The notes under the pieces were generated by a model. It searched no databases. It was not told where the DNA came from and was given only the letters and a program-made list of their open reading frames with translations. Of a stretch of 64,000 nt of DNA, positions 47,201 through 62,200 are shown one piece after another. Position 1 is the stretch's first letter. Every line of letters starts with the position of its first letter. This stretch comes from Lineus longissimus (Eukaryota; Nemertea; Pilidiophora; Heteronemertea; Lineidae): assembly GCF_910592395.1 (NCBI RefSeq), contig NC_088322.1:14069431-14133430 (forward strand), written 5' to 3'. The position numbers were made by a program, and so were the translations under genes.

Positions 47201-50200
47201 TCTAATTGATAGGCCTCGACCCTCCAACCTATGAATATTCATTAGTGGTCTTGTCTCACAGTGCTGACGTCTAAAAATGCTCTTTAATTCTCTGATAGAA
47301 AGATATGAAGTAGCATATCATTTCTATAAAAACAGTGGTTTGTTGCTCTGACTAATGTTATTGTTTATCTTAAGATGTTGTGATTTGCTATTAACAACTG
47401 TTACAGCAGTTTGAATGGCCGAGTGCATGCAATATTTTTAACTCGAGTTATGATTTTGATTGAATAAAACTGGATGTAAACTGGGTGTGAAGACTATACA
47501 TGTAGGCAGAAGCCCGGTAGGTCATAGTCACACAATACATCAAAACCATTCATGCTTGTATGACAGGTATTGATCCCTCATAGCTCTGTTGTCACTGGGA
47601 CAAAGGACTAATTGAACTGAGTTCTGATTGATGTGTCAACAATGAAACCTGTTAAGTCCTCAAAAATGATGATTGACATGTTAGTTTATTGATAGTAAGG
47701 ACTCATGTCTTGTTATTAAGTGTGTTCAGATTGCCATTGATCTTCTTTGTGGGTAATTGTCTTCTTTGTCGTGGTTGAAATCTAGTGGCATCCACTTCAA
47801 AGTACTGGCTCAAGCCAAGTCGTTGTTTCAACATTTCCCTCTTAGTTGTCCAATTCTGAAAGCTGGTTCGTAAATTTTTTTGACATTGCGTTTTGATGAA
47901 TATTTGATTTATATTGATTGATTTGTACACAAAGCACCGATTTTCAGACTGTAAGATTTATGTTTTGTTAGGGTTTCGTCCAAGATTTCTGTGTCAAACC
48001 CAGACTCGACTTTCTGCCTTATCTATCACTCTCCATTTCTTTCCATTTTTCTCGTTTTTGTCAAACTATCCATTATTGCCGACACGCGCGTCATGTTTTT
48101 CGACCCCAATAATCTCCATGACTCACCGGTACCTGTCAGAGTGCCGGCCGCGGTTTTTCCCTCAAAGATAATGATGACATAGCATTATTTATGGGTCTCT
48201 TAATTAAATTGTCAACTCAATCCATTTCATGTTTTTATTGGACAATTGCATGTGTTTGTATTGCGTGATGACTGGGCATGTTACTGGGGTCATTGTACTA
48301 TTAAGAGGAACACTTTACTGTAGGACCTCTCTATCAAGGACACCTTGGGACTGACAAGTGCTGTCCTCATAGGGAGGTGTCCTGATTAGAGCCATGTCAA
48401 GTCTGACGTTGTGTGTCACAAGATGAGAAGATGAAGAGGAGAAAGGGTTAATTTTGCCCTCATTGCCGTTGTGCTATGAGATATTAATGTGCAAAATATT
48501 TCCTAAAAAACAAGACATTACCCTTGGTTAGTGTTAAATGATGACTTTGATGAGACCTTGGGGTGTTTTTTTTTCTCTAATGGATATTCCATGCTCATAA
48601 TCCTGCCGTGATGCATCCAGTATAACAAGTAGTTGACTCAGAGCAGGCCGCTTCTGTTTGACGTCCGATTAACGAGATTTGCACAAATTATTTGATGTCT
48701 CTATTAGGATAAATGAGGTGAAAATGATATCTTTATGCAAATTTTAAGATATTGAATCATTTTGAATTTGCAACAAATTGGTTTTGAAGGTAATGTTTGC
48801 ATCTGCATTTTATGACCAGTATTGAATAAAACGTCTTTTGAGCGGTTTGTAGTATGAGAAAAAAAACTGATTCGTACAAAAGATAAGAATTCCAAATCAT
48901 CACTCACCATTGGCCAAGAAAATCACAACAATTTGAAATCCCTCTAGAACTCCTTATGGATCTATAGTCCATCCTATGCTTACTGACATCACATGCACAC
49001 TCAATGCATGTTTTCATACTGGGCAATCTGTCCAACTAGAATCGAAATGGAGCATTACTCATGCCAGGACATCAAGCGTACCCTTGGCCAATTTCTATAA
49101 CAGTTTCGTGCATGTCATGTGCAGGAATTTGATGTGAGGATTAGTCACCTCCCATTTGGGAGATTAGGTATGGAGGCACTGATCGTGTTACTCATACAAG
49201 ATTGAATGCAATCAACAGCCTGTGCGATAATGTGCGACCTTGAGTGTTCCCTCTGAGGGAGGGCTGCAGTGGCTGAGCATCAGGTGCGGAACTGTTGCAC
49301 TTTTCCAAGGAACCCACAAAATTCATGTTGGATGCAATATAAAGTGTTATCAATTGAGAGGAGATACAAAGTACATGTATACCCAAAAACAATGGTGAAT
49401 TAAAGATGACATTTTCAAAAACTGTTTCACAGGTAGATTTATAATCAACTTCGAGATGGAAGATTGAACGACAAGCTTTTTCCATATGAAGATCTTGAAA
49501 GTAGGACCAAGAAGCTTTAGTGAGCAGCTTTAGTCTCCCTGATCAGTTTAACTACCTAAAATTTACTAAAAATAGATTATGTCCAGTATTATTCAGTCCA
49601 CCAATTAGTTTGGTGATCACAGCATTGATATTGATATTGACAATAATGAGATGACTTGGACCTAAATCTGAACACCATACTGATTCTGGTGTAAACTTAT
49701 CCGTCTTTTTTTACAAATCGTCTTTTCCTGGCATTCACCTTTTGACAGAAGAAGATCTTCAGGTGAACTAAAGATGACAATATTAAACTAGATTTGTTAT
49801 CATCATTCAATGTTGCTCTCTCCTCTTGTTCATTTTATGGAAGATCGGAATGTCCATCTTCCCAGAGTCTGTCAAGAAAATAAGTTCCAAATGCTCGAGA
49901 AGCTGTACCGAAACATATCGTCCAGGAACTCGATGGTGCAGCAGTTGACAGGCAGTACTTGTCCGATTTATCTTCCAGGGAGAAATTGGATTTGTCACAA
50001 CCAGCACATTTGAAGAGACCAAGTCACAATCTCTCATCATGGTGTTGGATGCATAACTAACACAATGCCTCCCAACAGGATCGCTGCATCATCAAGGTGC
50101 AATGGTGTCCTTGTGGTTTGGCCCAGTGTTTCAGAAGACACTGATGTCCTTGTCACAACCACCACTTTTGAAGAGACCAAGTCACAATCTCTCATCATGG

Positions 50201-53200
50201 TCTTGGATGCATCACTAACACAATGTCTCCCAACAGGATCGCTGCATCATCAAGGTGCAAGGGTGTTCTTGGCCCAGTGTTTCAGAACACACAGATGTCC
50301 TAGTCACAACCACAACATATAACAAGGATGTCGTCCTTGCCAATTTAGTTTCCAGTCTAACTTTTCTACTAACCATTTTCGTTTCATTAGTTTTGTTCTT
50401 ATTAACTTCTGTTCTTGTTGGCTCAAGTTCTAGTGGTGTGCCAACCTGCTGATGAGCTCCAGGGTAGACTGCATGGGCCCATATAACAAAATTATGGACG
50501 AAACTAGTGACGACCACAAGCAGGGATGTTTAAATCATTCCAAGAACATATGAGTTATAACATAAATGATTGTACATGTACACTACATGTCCATTAATAG
50601 TCATACCAGATTTGAATGGCAGACTTCCTTAGTTGTAGTAGTGGTCTTCGCTAGTCCAGGTTTGAATAGATTTCAAAAACTGTTTCACAGGTAGATTTAC
50701 AATCAACCTCAAGATGGAAGATTGGACGACAAGCATTCACCTTTTGACAGAAGAAGATCTTCAGGCCTGCCATTAAAAGAAAGATCATGTCCAGTGTGAT
50801 TGTTTCCATGCCAACTGGGTTGCTATTGCAATTTCTTTTCAGAATATATATCAAATAAACTATACGATACTTCACTCTGCCTCCCTTTCCTTTCTTTTAA
50901 CTCTGCTGGAGCATCTCCAACCAAGAAAGCCGTCATCCCTGACCACTGTGCACTACTGCCACTCGGCGTAACAGAAACATCAGACAAAATAATCGCTGCA
51001 TTTTCGGAAACACTGAGCGAATAATCATACAGGAATTGGATGACAGAAATGGCGATAATAATAATACCATGAATACCCACAAAACGTGGCAAAATGCATC
51101 ATCTGTTACGGTTGAGGCAGTGGGTGATAAAGACTAGCAAATGCTTTTACTCCGGTTTTGTACAGGAAGGCCTAGTGTAAATGTACATGGAGATTTAGAT
51201 AAAAGCATTTGCTGGTCTTTATTCATATCACCCAGTGTCTTGTGTGGTGCTGTGGTCCGTCCGACTAGATGAAATGGCATGCCTTCACGAGAAAGGAGTC
51301 AATGTTCGAATTTTGTCAGCACCTCAAAAAAGTATCAGGTCCCACACATTCAATGAATGAATGAATGGGCCTATTTTTCATGGCAAAAGCCAAATGATGA
51401 AAACTTGTAAGTAAAACCAATCTATAAATCGGGCTGATGCATTTCATTATCATGCTTAGAACATCATCACTACCTGTGATAATTACGTCACGCACACAGA
51501 AATTTTTCTTGATTTGGGTTTTATTTCACCAGAAACGCATTTTACAGCATGAAAACTCAAAAAACGCAACTTGGAGTCCGCCATGTATAACCTGTGTGGA
51601 ATGGCGCTGATGGTTGTGCTTTGCGTGTCAACTGACCTTCAGTCCCTGAATGATTTTCTGTTGATTCTTTCTCTGCAGTACCTCTAACCGCTGTGGGAAG
51701 GTATTGAGGCCAATATGGGCCTGATCCCTGATGTCAGGAAACTGGTACTTAAGCAGAAGAGCATTTCAGTAAGCCAGTGGATCGACTCCACAAGGGTGAA
51801 TGATGATAAACATGTCTTCACATCTTCACCATACTATCTCCTCGTTTTTGCTTCTGACTCATCCCTTGCCATATGATGAGAAAGTGTTCCATTTAATGTT
51901 AAAATTTGTTAAACCTGACACGATAAAGGATTTATGGGCGGCTAATGTTTCTAGGTGTGCATCATGTAATGTGGCTGTTGATTTCTTCTTCAATGTGTCA
52001 TGGCAGATGCTGACCTTCAGGGACTGTTGCACTTTCAGTTAATACCAGCATAACCAGGTTTCATATCTCTAAGACTGTGTGTGAGCAGAAAGGTTATGTC
52101 AAGAATATCATGACCCTGAGCCACTGGATCAGAAGGACCTCGATTTCCCTGTTACAGGCTCACAAGCCTGCAAACCTCGACGTGGATGGCACTCTGATAG
52201 CTAGGTACAGTGAAACCCTCCTTAGCAGTGGGCCCCTCTCTACTGAAAGAACACTGCGTCTGGTCCCAAAATGACCTGTGCGATCAGGACACCTTTCATA
52301 AGGACAGCATTGGTGTCCTAAATAATAGAGAGGTGCTACTGTGTTAACATCATACCTTCTCCTCATACACAGAGCATGTTTTGATTGACCAGACAGTAGG
52401 CTGAAAAGCTTGAGAGGTGAGGCCAACAATTTTCCAAATTGTGCAGCCCTTCCATTTGCCGAAGAAATCAACAGCACCGTACTCCATAGAATATGATTGA
52501 GACCTTTTAACTCGTGACGTATTGGAAATTAATTTGTGATGTGTGACAGGCCAGTCATGCAGCCTCCCAAGGGATGAAGTGTGGACTCGTCCATGAAATC
52601 ATCTCGGAATGGTCTCGAGCTCATGGCCAGTCATTACAACCAGATTCATATCAGAACACCTCAAACAGATTGCGCAGGGTTTGAGGTAAAGTTGAAACTC
52701 TCCATCAGGTCACCCTCGTGACTGCTATTAAGTGCTGAACTTGATAGAGAGGTGTCCTGATTAGAGAGGTCAAATTGATTGGAAACAACCAATTTTGGAC
52801 CAAAACTAGTGTCCTTAGGAGAGAGGTTCTACTAGCATGCTGTGATATAAACGACAGAAATCATCACTTCCGCTTATCTCCAAAATCGTAAAACCTCTGA
52901 CTCACACACCCAGTAATCAAACCTTGACGTTGTTTCAGGTCACAAGCCGTTATCTGGTCAGAACATAATGAAAATCGACTTCATAAAAAGTGGAAGAGTT
53001 TGATTTCATTACTTTCTGTGGTGTTCCTTGGTGTCACTTTGAAGTCCCTTGGGCTGGTTGTGTCATCGAGTTACTTTTGCAGTGTCACAGACACGATAAT
53101 CTGCCATTGAATAGAACGATAATATCCCCAAGTTGGAAGGTTAGACAAAGGCAATTAACGTTTACGCCAATTGAAACAATTGTTAACGAGGTCCCAGGTG

Positions 53201-56200
53201 ACGTGGTATAACATGTCGGAAGACCATTATTTTGATAATATGATTTACTGTACCAGTCTTATCAGTGGTATTTCTTTCTCTGATTTTTTTGTTGTTGGAT
53301 GGTCTGATTTGCTATGAAGTATGATGTACCATAATTCTTGACTCCTTTGACGGTGGTCTGGTATTCAAATTCAGATGATTTATTTTGACTTTCTTATTGA
53401 TTGTAAATTAGTAGAGTAGCCGAGCAGCAGTGGGTAGGATACTGCTCAGTAGTTCCTTCACATGCTGTGCACAGCACTCTAAGCGTGTCTGAAGGGAGTT
53501 CAGACATGCACTGCGTAAAGGCATGTTACTGGGTCCTCACTTGTAAAAATTACCCCACAGGGTTTCATCTTACACGTACTGATGTGAGATGGTAGATTGT
53601 GGTGGGTGTCATGGGATGTTACTTCTGGACAGTACTGTAGATATTTCCAAGTCAACACATTTCTTTGAAGCCTTTGCCTCTTTCTGCGGATACACCCCAA
53701 TATCTAAATCGACTATTAATCCACCGATCACTTTCTGGTGACTTGAAAACAAATGCCATCCAACATGTCCATGACGACCAGCGTAGTTGTCGTGTGTGTT
53801 GTTCCCTGACTGGTGCATCCTGGGTATTAATGGATCGTCGATGGTGGCTGAGATGCCGGGTCGTTTAAGTTAGTCATAGTTTGTACGATTCAGAGTTGGA
53901 TGTAATTTCTTAGTTTGGAGACAACTTGGAAATCTTATTTTAAACTTTTGTAGGAAAAAGTGTCCCAATTAGGAGTTTTGCAGGTTTTGATGTATCTGGT
54001 GCTGAAATGTTTGTGTTATTGTTGCTTCGGATGTGCCAGTCAGTGATTTCTAGGATCTGTGCAAGTCATGTGGCGTGTTTTCTCAGGTTTTTGGAAATTC
54101 CAATATTCACTTGAGTTTGATTGGATCAGATGGATTGTGTGACATTGAACTGTCATGGATGTCTAATGGGTGCATCTCATAGTCTTCATAGGCTTGAAAT
54201 TTATTTAAAAGTCATTTCGGCGGAATTTTCTTGATCGTTGTGGAATGTAAACATCCTTGATGCTCACCGTTTTGCATCACCAGATAAAAATATGACAAAA
54301 TTATGTTATTCATCAAAAGGCTAATGGAGGTTCCTGAACACTTGTGATGGGGCATTTTGGTAAAATGTTGGATTTAGTTCTTATATAAAAAAGTTTGTTT
54401 ATTATAGTGTCACCCCTAATGAAAGGGCCAGCCAGCTTTCTGGCTTATGAGACACTCTTTACTTCCAAACTCCTGTCGCTAGTGCCAGGCGCCTAGCGAG
54501 AAGGCAGTTTGTACCCTATATTTAACTAGCTGGCGGCTAACCAACCGGCCGCATCGGAAAGAGGTTACCAGCGGGCCTCGAACCTTCGACCTTCCGTTCA
54601 TGAGGCGGGCGCCTTGACCACTAGGCCATCGAGATCTAGGATGCATCTTGAAAGATAAACTATTATGACACAAAGTTACAATATGTGATCATATAAATCC
54701 ACAGCTTGGATTCTGTCATTGCTGGATTATCACCTGTGGAGATTAACCTTAAGGTTCAAGATGGGATCATACAGTGCTAAACCCGAGATTGATGTCGAGG
54801 TAATGCAAGTATCAATTCGTTTCTTGTACCCCCCCTCCTCAAGGGTAGTTGAGCTATCACCACTAATCTTTGCCGATGCTTGAGTAGTGTTTATATTTCC
54901 TTCAGTGAAAATTTGGCGAAGCTGGAAAGAATAAGGATGCTAATGTGTCGATGTCTTGTCGAACATACAGCCTTACCCAGTAAAATTAGTCCGGTTACTT
55001 TATATGATGGTGACAACTGATATATTGTTGATGGTGATGTCTTGACGAAAGAAAAAGTAGCCTTGGTGAAAAAAGGGTGATGCTTGAGCCTTAAGATGTC
55101 GTTATAGGGTGATAAGGTGTCGTACCCTTGAGGAAGGGGGGTACAAGACACGAATTGATACTTGCATAAATGTTTTGATCCGTTTTGCTTTTCAAGCTAA
55201 TTTTAGGCTTTTGACTGATTGACAGATAATGTTTAAATGACATTTGTCATGTATCTGAAAGCATGCAAGGTGGGACATACTGTTGTGGAACACTGTAGTG
55301 GAGGATTACTTGTGACCGGAACTGTATGAGAGTGTTCATCCTTGATTTGATCAATTCAACTGTTTTATCACAGCCTAATTGAAAGTAAAGTGAATTGTCC
55401 AAGGCCATCTCCTGTGACTTTCCAGGCCTCCCACCAATCACTCTAGTCTTTTAGTTTCATTGTAGATGGAGACACCTAGTTGACTTTGTATTTACATCCC
55501 ATCTCCAAAGGCAGGTGGCTTAGGCATTCACGATGCTGTCATCCTCAAAATACCACGCTTTTGTTACCTCCATCCTCCACGTGATTCAGTACTGATCCCG
55601 ATCAGACCAATTGATCAACTTACCATCTGCTAGTCATTAGGCCTGATGTATCAGAGTATCACCTAGCGCCCAACCGAGTAGGTACTGGCATTGTATCTGT
55701 ACCAAACCAACCGAGTAGGTACTGGCATTGTATCTGTACCAAACCAAATAGCAACTGGCCATGTTTCTTCAAGTCTAGTAGTATGTAACGGCAATGACTA
55801 CACTTTGATAAAAGCTATTGAGACACAAACAAAATCATGGAGTATTCCCTCCGACATGTAGCTCTCCTGAAACCCTGTATCAATTTGGTGTGTTTCCACA
55901 TCAAGCTGAGTTGATTGTATCGGAAGTCAGTCTTAGCTGTCCGTCATTAGTATCTGCTGCATCGATATAAATCAGGGTAATATCTTGTGTTGCTGTTACC
56001 TGGTCTTGTTTATGTGGGGGTGGATTCTTGTAGCTAAAATTCCACCAGATGCTAATTTTTTGGTGATCTGCAAGTGACAACTTCCTTCCTGTAGATTCAT
56101 GGGCTGTCGTCACTTTTAAACCATCTAACCATGCTCCCACCACTGAACGTGGCACAACTGATTTCATTAGTTCGTTGCTTTTGATGCTCTTGTCAGAGTG

Positions 56201-59200
56201 GAAATGTTGTTTGTGCAGCAACTGATGAAGTCAAAGTCTGATTATGTTTTGAAAAAGCAAGATTGCATTTTAGGGTCTGGATCGTCTGGGCGAGAAATTC
56301 CAAGAGATGAAACCAAAATGAAATATAAATCTCGCCAAGTGAATCTGTGACTTTGGTTCTGATGTGAGGTTATTAAATTCTGTGTCTTAATCTAGAAATC
56401 AGAAGTGAGTATGGTAAGGTCTTGAATGCTGAATCCACTGATTTGAAGAAGGTCAACAAACCAAAATGATGAAAAAAATATCTTTGTTCAATCTTGTTGA
56501 TGAAACAAAATCAACATCAAAGGAAATCTTCAGTACCAAAATAGCAAAAGATCCCACCCATCTTCATTTTGGCATCGTTAAGACATTCTTGCGCTGCACC
56601 TCGCTACAAATTGGCAGTTCAGAAATAACCCCTTCCCCTTCCCGTTCTTGATTAATTGGCTGACACCCTTGAGATGATCGTTATTTTGTCCCTTATGCTA
56701 ACACGTTAACAAAGAAAGCAAATCTCCGGAATTCTTTTGGAAAGGGTTTATCAATTTAGCATGGGGGTGACTCAGCGCTCGTATCCTGATCTCGAGGCAA
56801 ACAACATTGACTGCCTTGAGTCAGCCATGGGAATCTCCCACCTCACATCCCTCCATCAAATGGTCTCATCTATTACGGATTCTCCTTCCATATCACTGAC
56901 CTAGTTTCGATATTTTTTTGGACAGTCCCAACATCTGATGAATTTCTTCGACATGTATTTGGATTACGTATAATTTTAAACTGTGGATTATTCTACGTGA
57001 TCAGGATACATATTTTCTCATATGCACGTGTAAGTTCTCAAAATTTAAATTGAAAATTTGTTGTGGTATGTTGTGGAGTTTAAATGTAAACATGGTAGTG
57101 ACTGCTGTGAGACACTCTAATAGTGTTTCAGGAAGCGGCACTTAAAAATAAGTCAAAATGTCACTTGAATTATTGCAGTCGAAATCTATTACAAGTACAT
57201 GTATAGTGTATTGTCACTTTCATGAGATTTAAGATGGTAGCTCTAAGCAAATTTGACAGCTATGCAGTGACTTTGGTGAGAATTTGTACCACTGCAGTTT
57301 GAGCTGTACCCAATTATGTCCAATTATCTTATGATTTTTAAGAGTTAAGGTGTCATGGCATATGATCATTGTTTGATCCTTGAATTGTAGACATTTCAGA
57401 ATAACATCATATTTTCTGTTCTAGAAAACTAAACCTAAGTGTTATGGTGTGACCCAATGTATGGGAGACCCTGGCTAGGTTTAGGCACCACCGAAAATCA
57501 ATTCTTCACTGTATAAATCTACATGTAGGTTTTATAGATATTCTATAACTATATACTTGTGAGCTCGTCTGTGATGGAGCAATGAAAATATGATTAAAAT
57601 TCTGGCAAAGGCCAGCTGCCCAATAGGGTTCAGGACGCCATGGGTGGGGGGGGGTGTGCTGGCAAAACACTTCGTTCCGCCTTTATCAATCTGCTAAATC
57701 CTTTAAAAAAAACTTGTTTTTGTGGTCCTGGGAACATCTTCCCCCCTCCCTTACCTTGCCTGGATTTCCTTCTTTTGGCTACTGATCATAAGTCTGTTGT
57801 TTAAAATGAATTTGAATTTCCGTTGACGGAAATATCCGTTCCTACCAGTTCTATAAGAAAGAAATTTATCAATGTATAATGTTAGTGATGAGAAAAAAGT
57901 CTCTCTGGAATGAACTGGTCAATTAGTCATGGAGTACAGGAATGTTACTGTTGTAAAAAGCTTAGTGCAAATGAGAAGTTATGAATGGAATGGATACCTA
58001 CAGCAATGTGCATCTTCTTTCACCAAGTCTAAAGCTGCATACAGTTCAGTCAGGACGCAACCTTGCTTGAAAGAGTTAAGCGGATCGTCACTTCACCTCC
58101 AGAGGATTTTGAAATTCTATTCTGCTGATTTCATTTCGGGCACGCGACTAGGCTGCACTTTCAAGGCAGTAGAACCTGAAGTCCCTGTTTCCAAATCCAG
58201 CCCTCCCATCACCTCCACCCACAGAAGAAGAAAACATTCAAGCCATAATTGGAACAAGCTAAACACAAAAACAACATGCAATACGTTTTTGCAGTTTTCG
58301 CGTGTAACAATTTCACAGTTTCTCTGTCAAAACAGGATGAACAGAAATGTACTACGACATATCAAATGAGTGCAATATTCGGTGGCAAAAACACCATCCT
58401 ATGTCATTATATGTAATCGTTATCTCCCCAATTAATGAAAGCGTTTATACGCATATTAATTACAAGGATCGTTATGGTTGTTTGTTTGAATGTCATGTGC
58501 GGAGTCGTTGAAAGAGATGCAACATGACAGAAACACTTCATTATTTTTAGCATTTTGTAAAAAGTTATTTTGAATTCTATCTCTGGCCAGTATCCTCAAA
58601 GTATGCCTGGAATGTTGTTGGTTTGACCTTCATACCAGTTTGTGACCATGGTGAAGTAGAGCAGTGGTAGATCAGAAGAAATAAGTCATAACCCCCCCCC
58701 CCCCCCCCACCCCGAACATGTTACAGGGGTACTCCATTCATGTTCATTACATGTATATTCAGTGTTGGCTCAGGAAAAAAGAAAATGTGATATTGGAGTT
58801 ATGGTACATGCAAATTCGCTGAAAGTTGGTATGTATAGTATTTGTGTATGTCTACTGAAAGAGCATTCTTGAAATTTATGCACAGTTCATATTTACAAAA
58901 TTTGAAATTTTTAAAATTTGATTTCAATTTTTTAAATTTTTGAACGAACATAGTTGGCCTTTAAGAGAACATTCTCTATCTTATGGAATGAACATGAAAA
59001 TGATTACTGCAGAATGTCTCGAACTGTTGTGGGCAAGCTAAAAACAAGTAAAAACTATGCGAGGACTACTCCTTGCGGGACGTTCAAACATGCTTGCTGA
59101 GAAACGACCATGTTAACATCGGATCTTACAATATTCTTCAAAAGCTATATTGATTACTGTGGCTGTTTTGCTGGGAGTTTGTAACTCTTCTAGATCGAGG

Positions 59201-62200
59201 GTGATAAACCAATCTAGAATGTTGGCGTTGCTTTAGTGGTTCCAATCTTAATAGGATGTCCTGAATTTAACTGTTTTGGTTTGATTCCCAGTTCCCTAAG
59301 TTCGTAACTATCCTAGACCTAGGTTGATAGTGTATGAATATGACTATCAGAATATCGTACATATGAATAGTTAGAGGCAGGCGCTAGGATGGGTTAATTT
59401 CAAACGTAAATTATCTATCCCATTGTACATGTAGATAACATGCCTCCTAAGTGTGTATGCCGTATTACCGTATTGATGGAATCATTTGTTGAGTAGCTTG
59501 TTGACACCTGCTGCGCCTGAACAACACTGTACATGTCCTATTACTGTACTATACAATTCTGACTTATCTACATATATCAAATTCAATAATATTATCATTA
59601 TCATGTTGAGACTAACATTATCTGACGCAACTTTTGAAATACATTTAGAGAAGAATCCAGGATTCAGGAAAAGACGGAGGGTGGGGGCTTTGAGCTCGCC
59701 ACTATTTGAGCTCACAAATAAATAGTTTGAGCTCCCTGATATACAATCTGAACTTGCAAATAAACACTTGGATCTCGCAAGTGAACACCGTTATGGCTTT
59801 AGCTTGCAAATGAATACATGGAGTTTGCAAGTGAACACCATTATGGCTTCAGCTTGCAAATAAACACTTGGATCTTGCAAGTGAACACCATTATGGCTTT
59901 AGCTTGCAAATAAACACTTGGATCTCGCAAGTGAACACCTTTATGGCTTCAGCTTGCAAATAAATGCGTGGAGCTCGCAAGTGAACACCATTATGGCTTC
60001 AGCTTGCAAGTTAATACATGGAGCTCACAAGTGAACACCATTATGGCTTCAGCTTGCAAATAAATGCATGGAGCTCGCAAGTGAACACCTTTATGGCTTC
60101 AGCTTGCAAATAAATACATGGAGCTCGCAAGTGAACACTATTATGGTTTCAGTTTGCAAATAAACACCTGGAGCTCTCAAACACACACTTTCAGTCCCCA
60201 AATGAACACATTGAGCTAAAAAATAAACACTGTTTGACCTCAAAACTGCAAATTTCTAAAATGAGCAACGTACACGCGTATACACTCACTGTTTTGTAAC
60301 CACATCACAACTGTATCATCATTGTGTTCAAAAACTGCCAACAATGGCCATGAGAAATTCTGAAGGAGCACTCGAGCCAAGTTTTCAATTTTTCGTGCCA
60401 CACTTGAAGAGCTCATGTACCAACTGCAGTTTAATGATTGTGTAATGTTTGACAATGAAGTACTTTTAATTTCTCCATGTTTGCAGACATGATTGATAGA
60501 GCTTGAGTTAATATCACTATCAGTTGCGGATGGAGTGAAAATGTTTTTATTTCCGTGCAAAGTAGCATTTGTTCGCATATTGACTGGAAATCCTGGAGAA
60601 ATTTGAGACCAGAGTGTTGTAAAATGGACCCGTTTTTCCATAAGTTGTAATCGTTTGACTTCCAAACCAGTGAATCATTCAGGTACTGTTCATTTTTCCA
60701 ATTTGGAAAATTGTAATGCTTAGCTGAACTAGAAAGTGTTTTTTTCACACAATTCAGACAAGAAGCTGTCTATATTTCTTCAGCTCAGGCAATCAAATAT
60801 CAATTTGAGTTGGTGACTCAGTGAATCTTTTTGAGGCATCTGGAGGTTAAGTTTCTTTTTTGATTTAAGATTGTAGGTTTCAGGTGGCCACTTCTCCTCG
60901 GGGCAAAACTTCCCCATGAGTAAATCTTTCCTCATGCATTTCAGCTGACTTTTATCTTAACGTTTCTGCCACATGATGATTTGATAGCGCACACTATTTG
61001 ATCGGAGTTAATGCCTTGGGCCAAAAAGGCTGTGCTGAAGTGATCTGGTTGGCTTGTTCTTCTCTTTTGCCTTTGGAAGGCAAGGGCTCGATTTTCCAAA
61101 TTTCCTAAAGCTCCTGTCTTAGAAATTGATTGTGTCCATATCTAGGGTAGGAATATTTCATCTTATGGGAAGGAACTTGGCTTTGCAGTTGAATCCAATT
61201 TTCAAGAAAAACTACCTAGTCAGCAATAAAAAATCCATAACTTTTATCTAAAATGATTACTAAACACACACCTGGGTTTCAAGATTGCCACCCGGTGCTC
61301 TATCGGTGCTCTATCGTAGCGAGCAGCTGGCCTGCTCAGTTTCTTCAGTATCTCATCATTTCTACTTTCGGATGCTGAAAGATAATGCAGATATCAACTA
61401 TTTTGCATTATCTATGTTTTCCTGACAGGTTGTTACAAGTAGTAATGGCTTAAAATAGGGATTCGTAATTCTTTCAAAGGATGTTTGACCGAAAAGATAG
61501 AGCTTCTTTCCTCTATCAAGGTGTCTGGTTCTTGCGGGGAGACAGAGATATCATAGGTGGTAGTCCTTCCTTGGAATTGGATGTTAGATGTCTTAATCAA
61601 GGGTTGACCATAGGCACTGTGATTTTGGCTAGAACTTGAAATTCTAAAGCAATTAGACCTCTTTCAAAACGAAGTGAATGCCAATTTCTTACTTCCAGAG
61701 AACAGACTACCAGGGTATAAATGGGCGTTGGACTGAGGTAATCATGAATGTGAACAACCTCTGGCACATTCCTAAGATCACCTCTGAACTACAATTTCCT
61801 AAAAGGCAAAATTTTTACCACCAATTTAAGCAAGCCATATGTCTAACTTATATCTTTTAGAACACGATCACGAACGCGGACAAACTTCTAGTCGCTGCGG
61901 AAGAGCTTGCCCACACGGGAGAATGCAACCCGCAGGAAATCTACAAAGAGGCTCGGGACCTCGAGGAGCGTATGCAGAAGTTCCTGCAGGCCATTGAACG
62001 GCGGAGGAATGTGCTGGACATGTCCGTTGCCTTCTACACGCACGTAAAAGAGGTACGTTCTCCGGTTTCCTCCTACGTTCTGTCTGAATATTGCACAGTA
62101 TTCTTCATAGGGCTAATAACGTCCTAGATGGTGCTGAACTCTGAACTCCCATGCTTTAGGTATGTTCTTCTTTTGTTGCGACAGGAGCTCCCAATTTCCT

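Larger units (their letters stand above)
46251..61860. other. TRIO intron 13 (15.6 kb)
   Basis: Nothing in this intron fits between the two flanking exons, which join in phase 0. It holds MITEs, a SINE, local duplications, a run of 17 C (58692-58708) and a 50-bp minisatellite, listed separately. Stretches between these (46251-48317, 55167-57928, 58370-59689, 60750-61860) show nothing I can support. Alternative TRIO promoters could lie here but none was identified. Confidence 0.5.
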
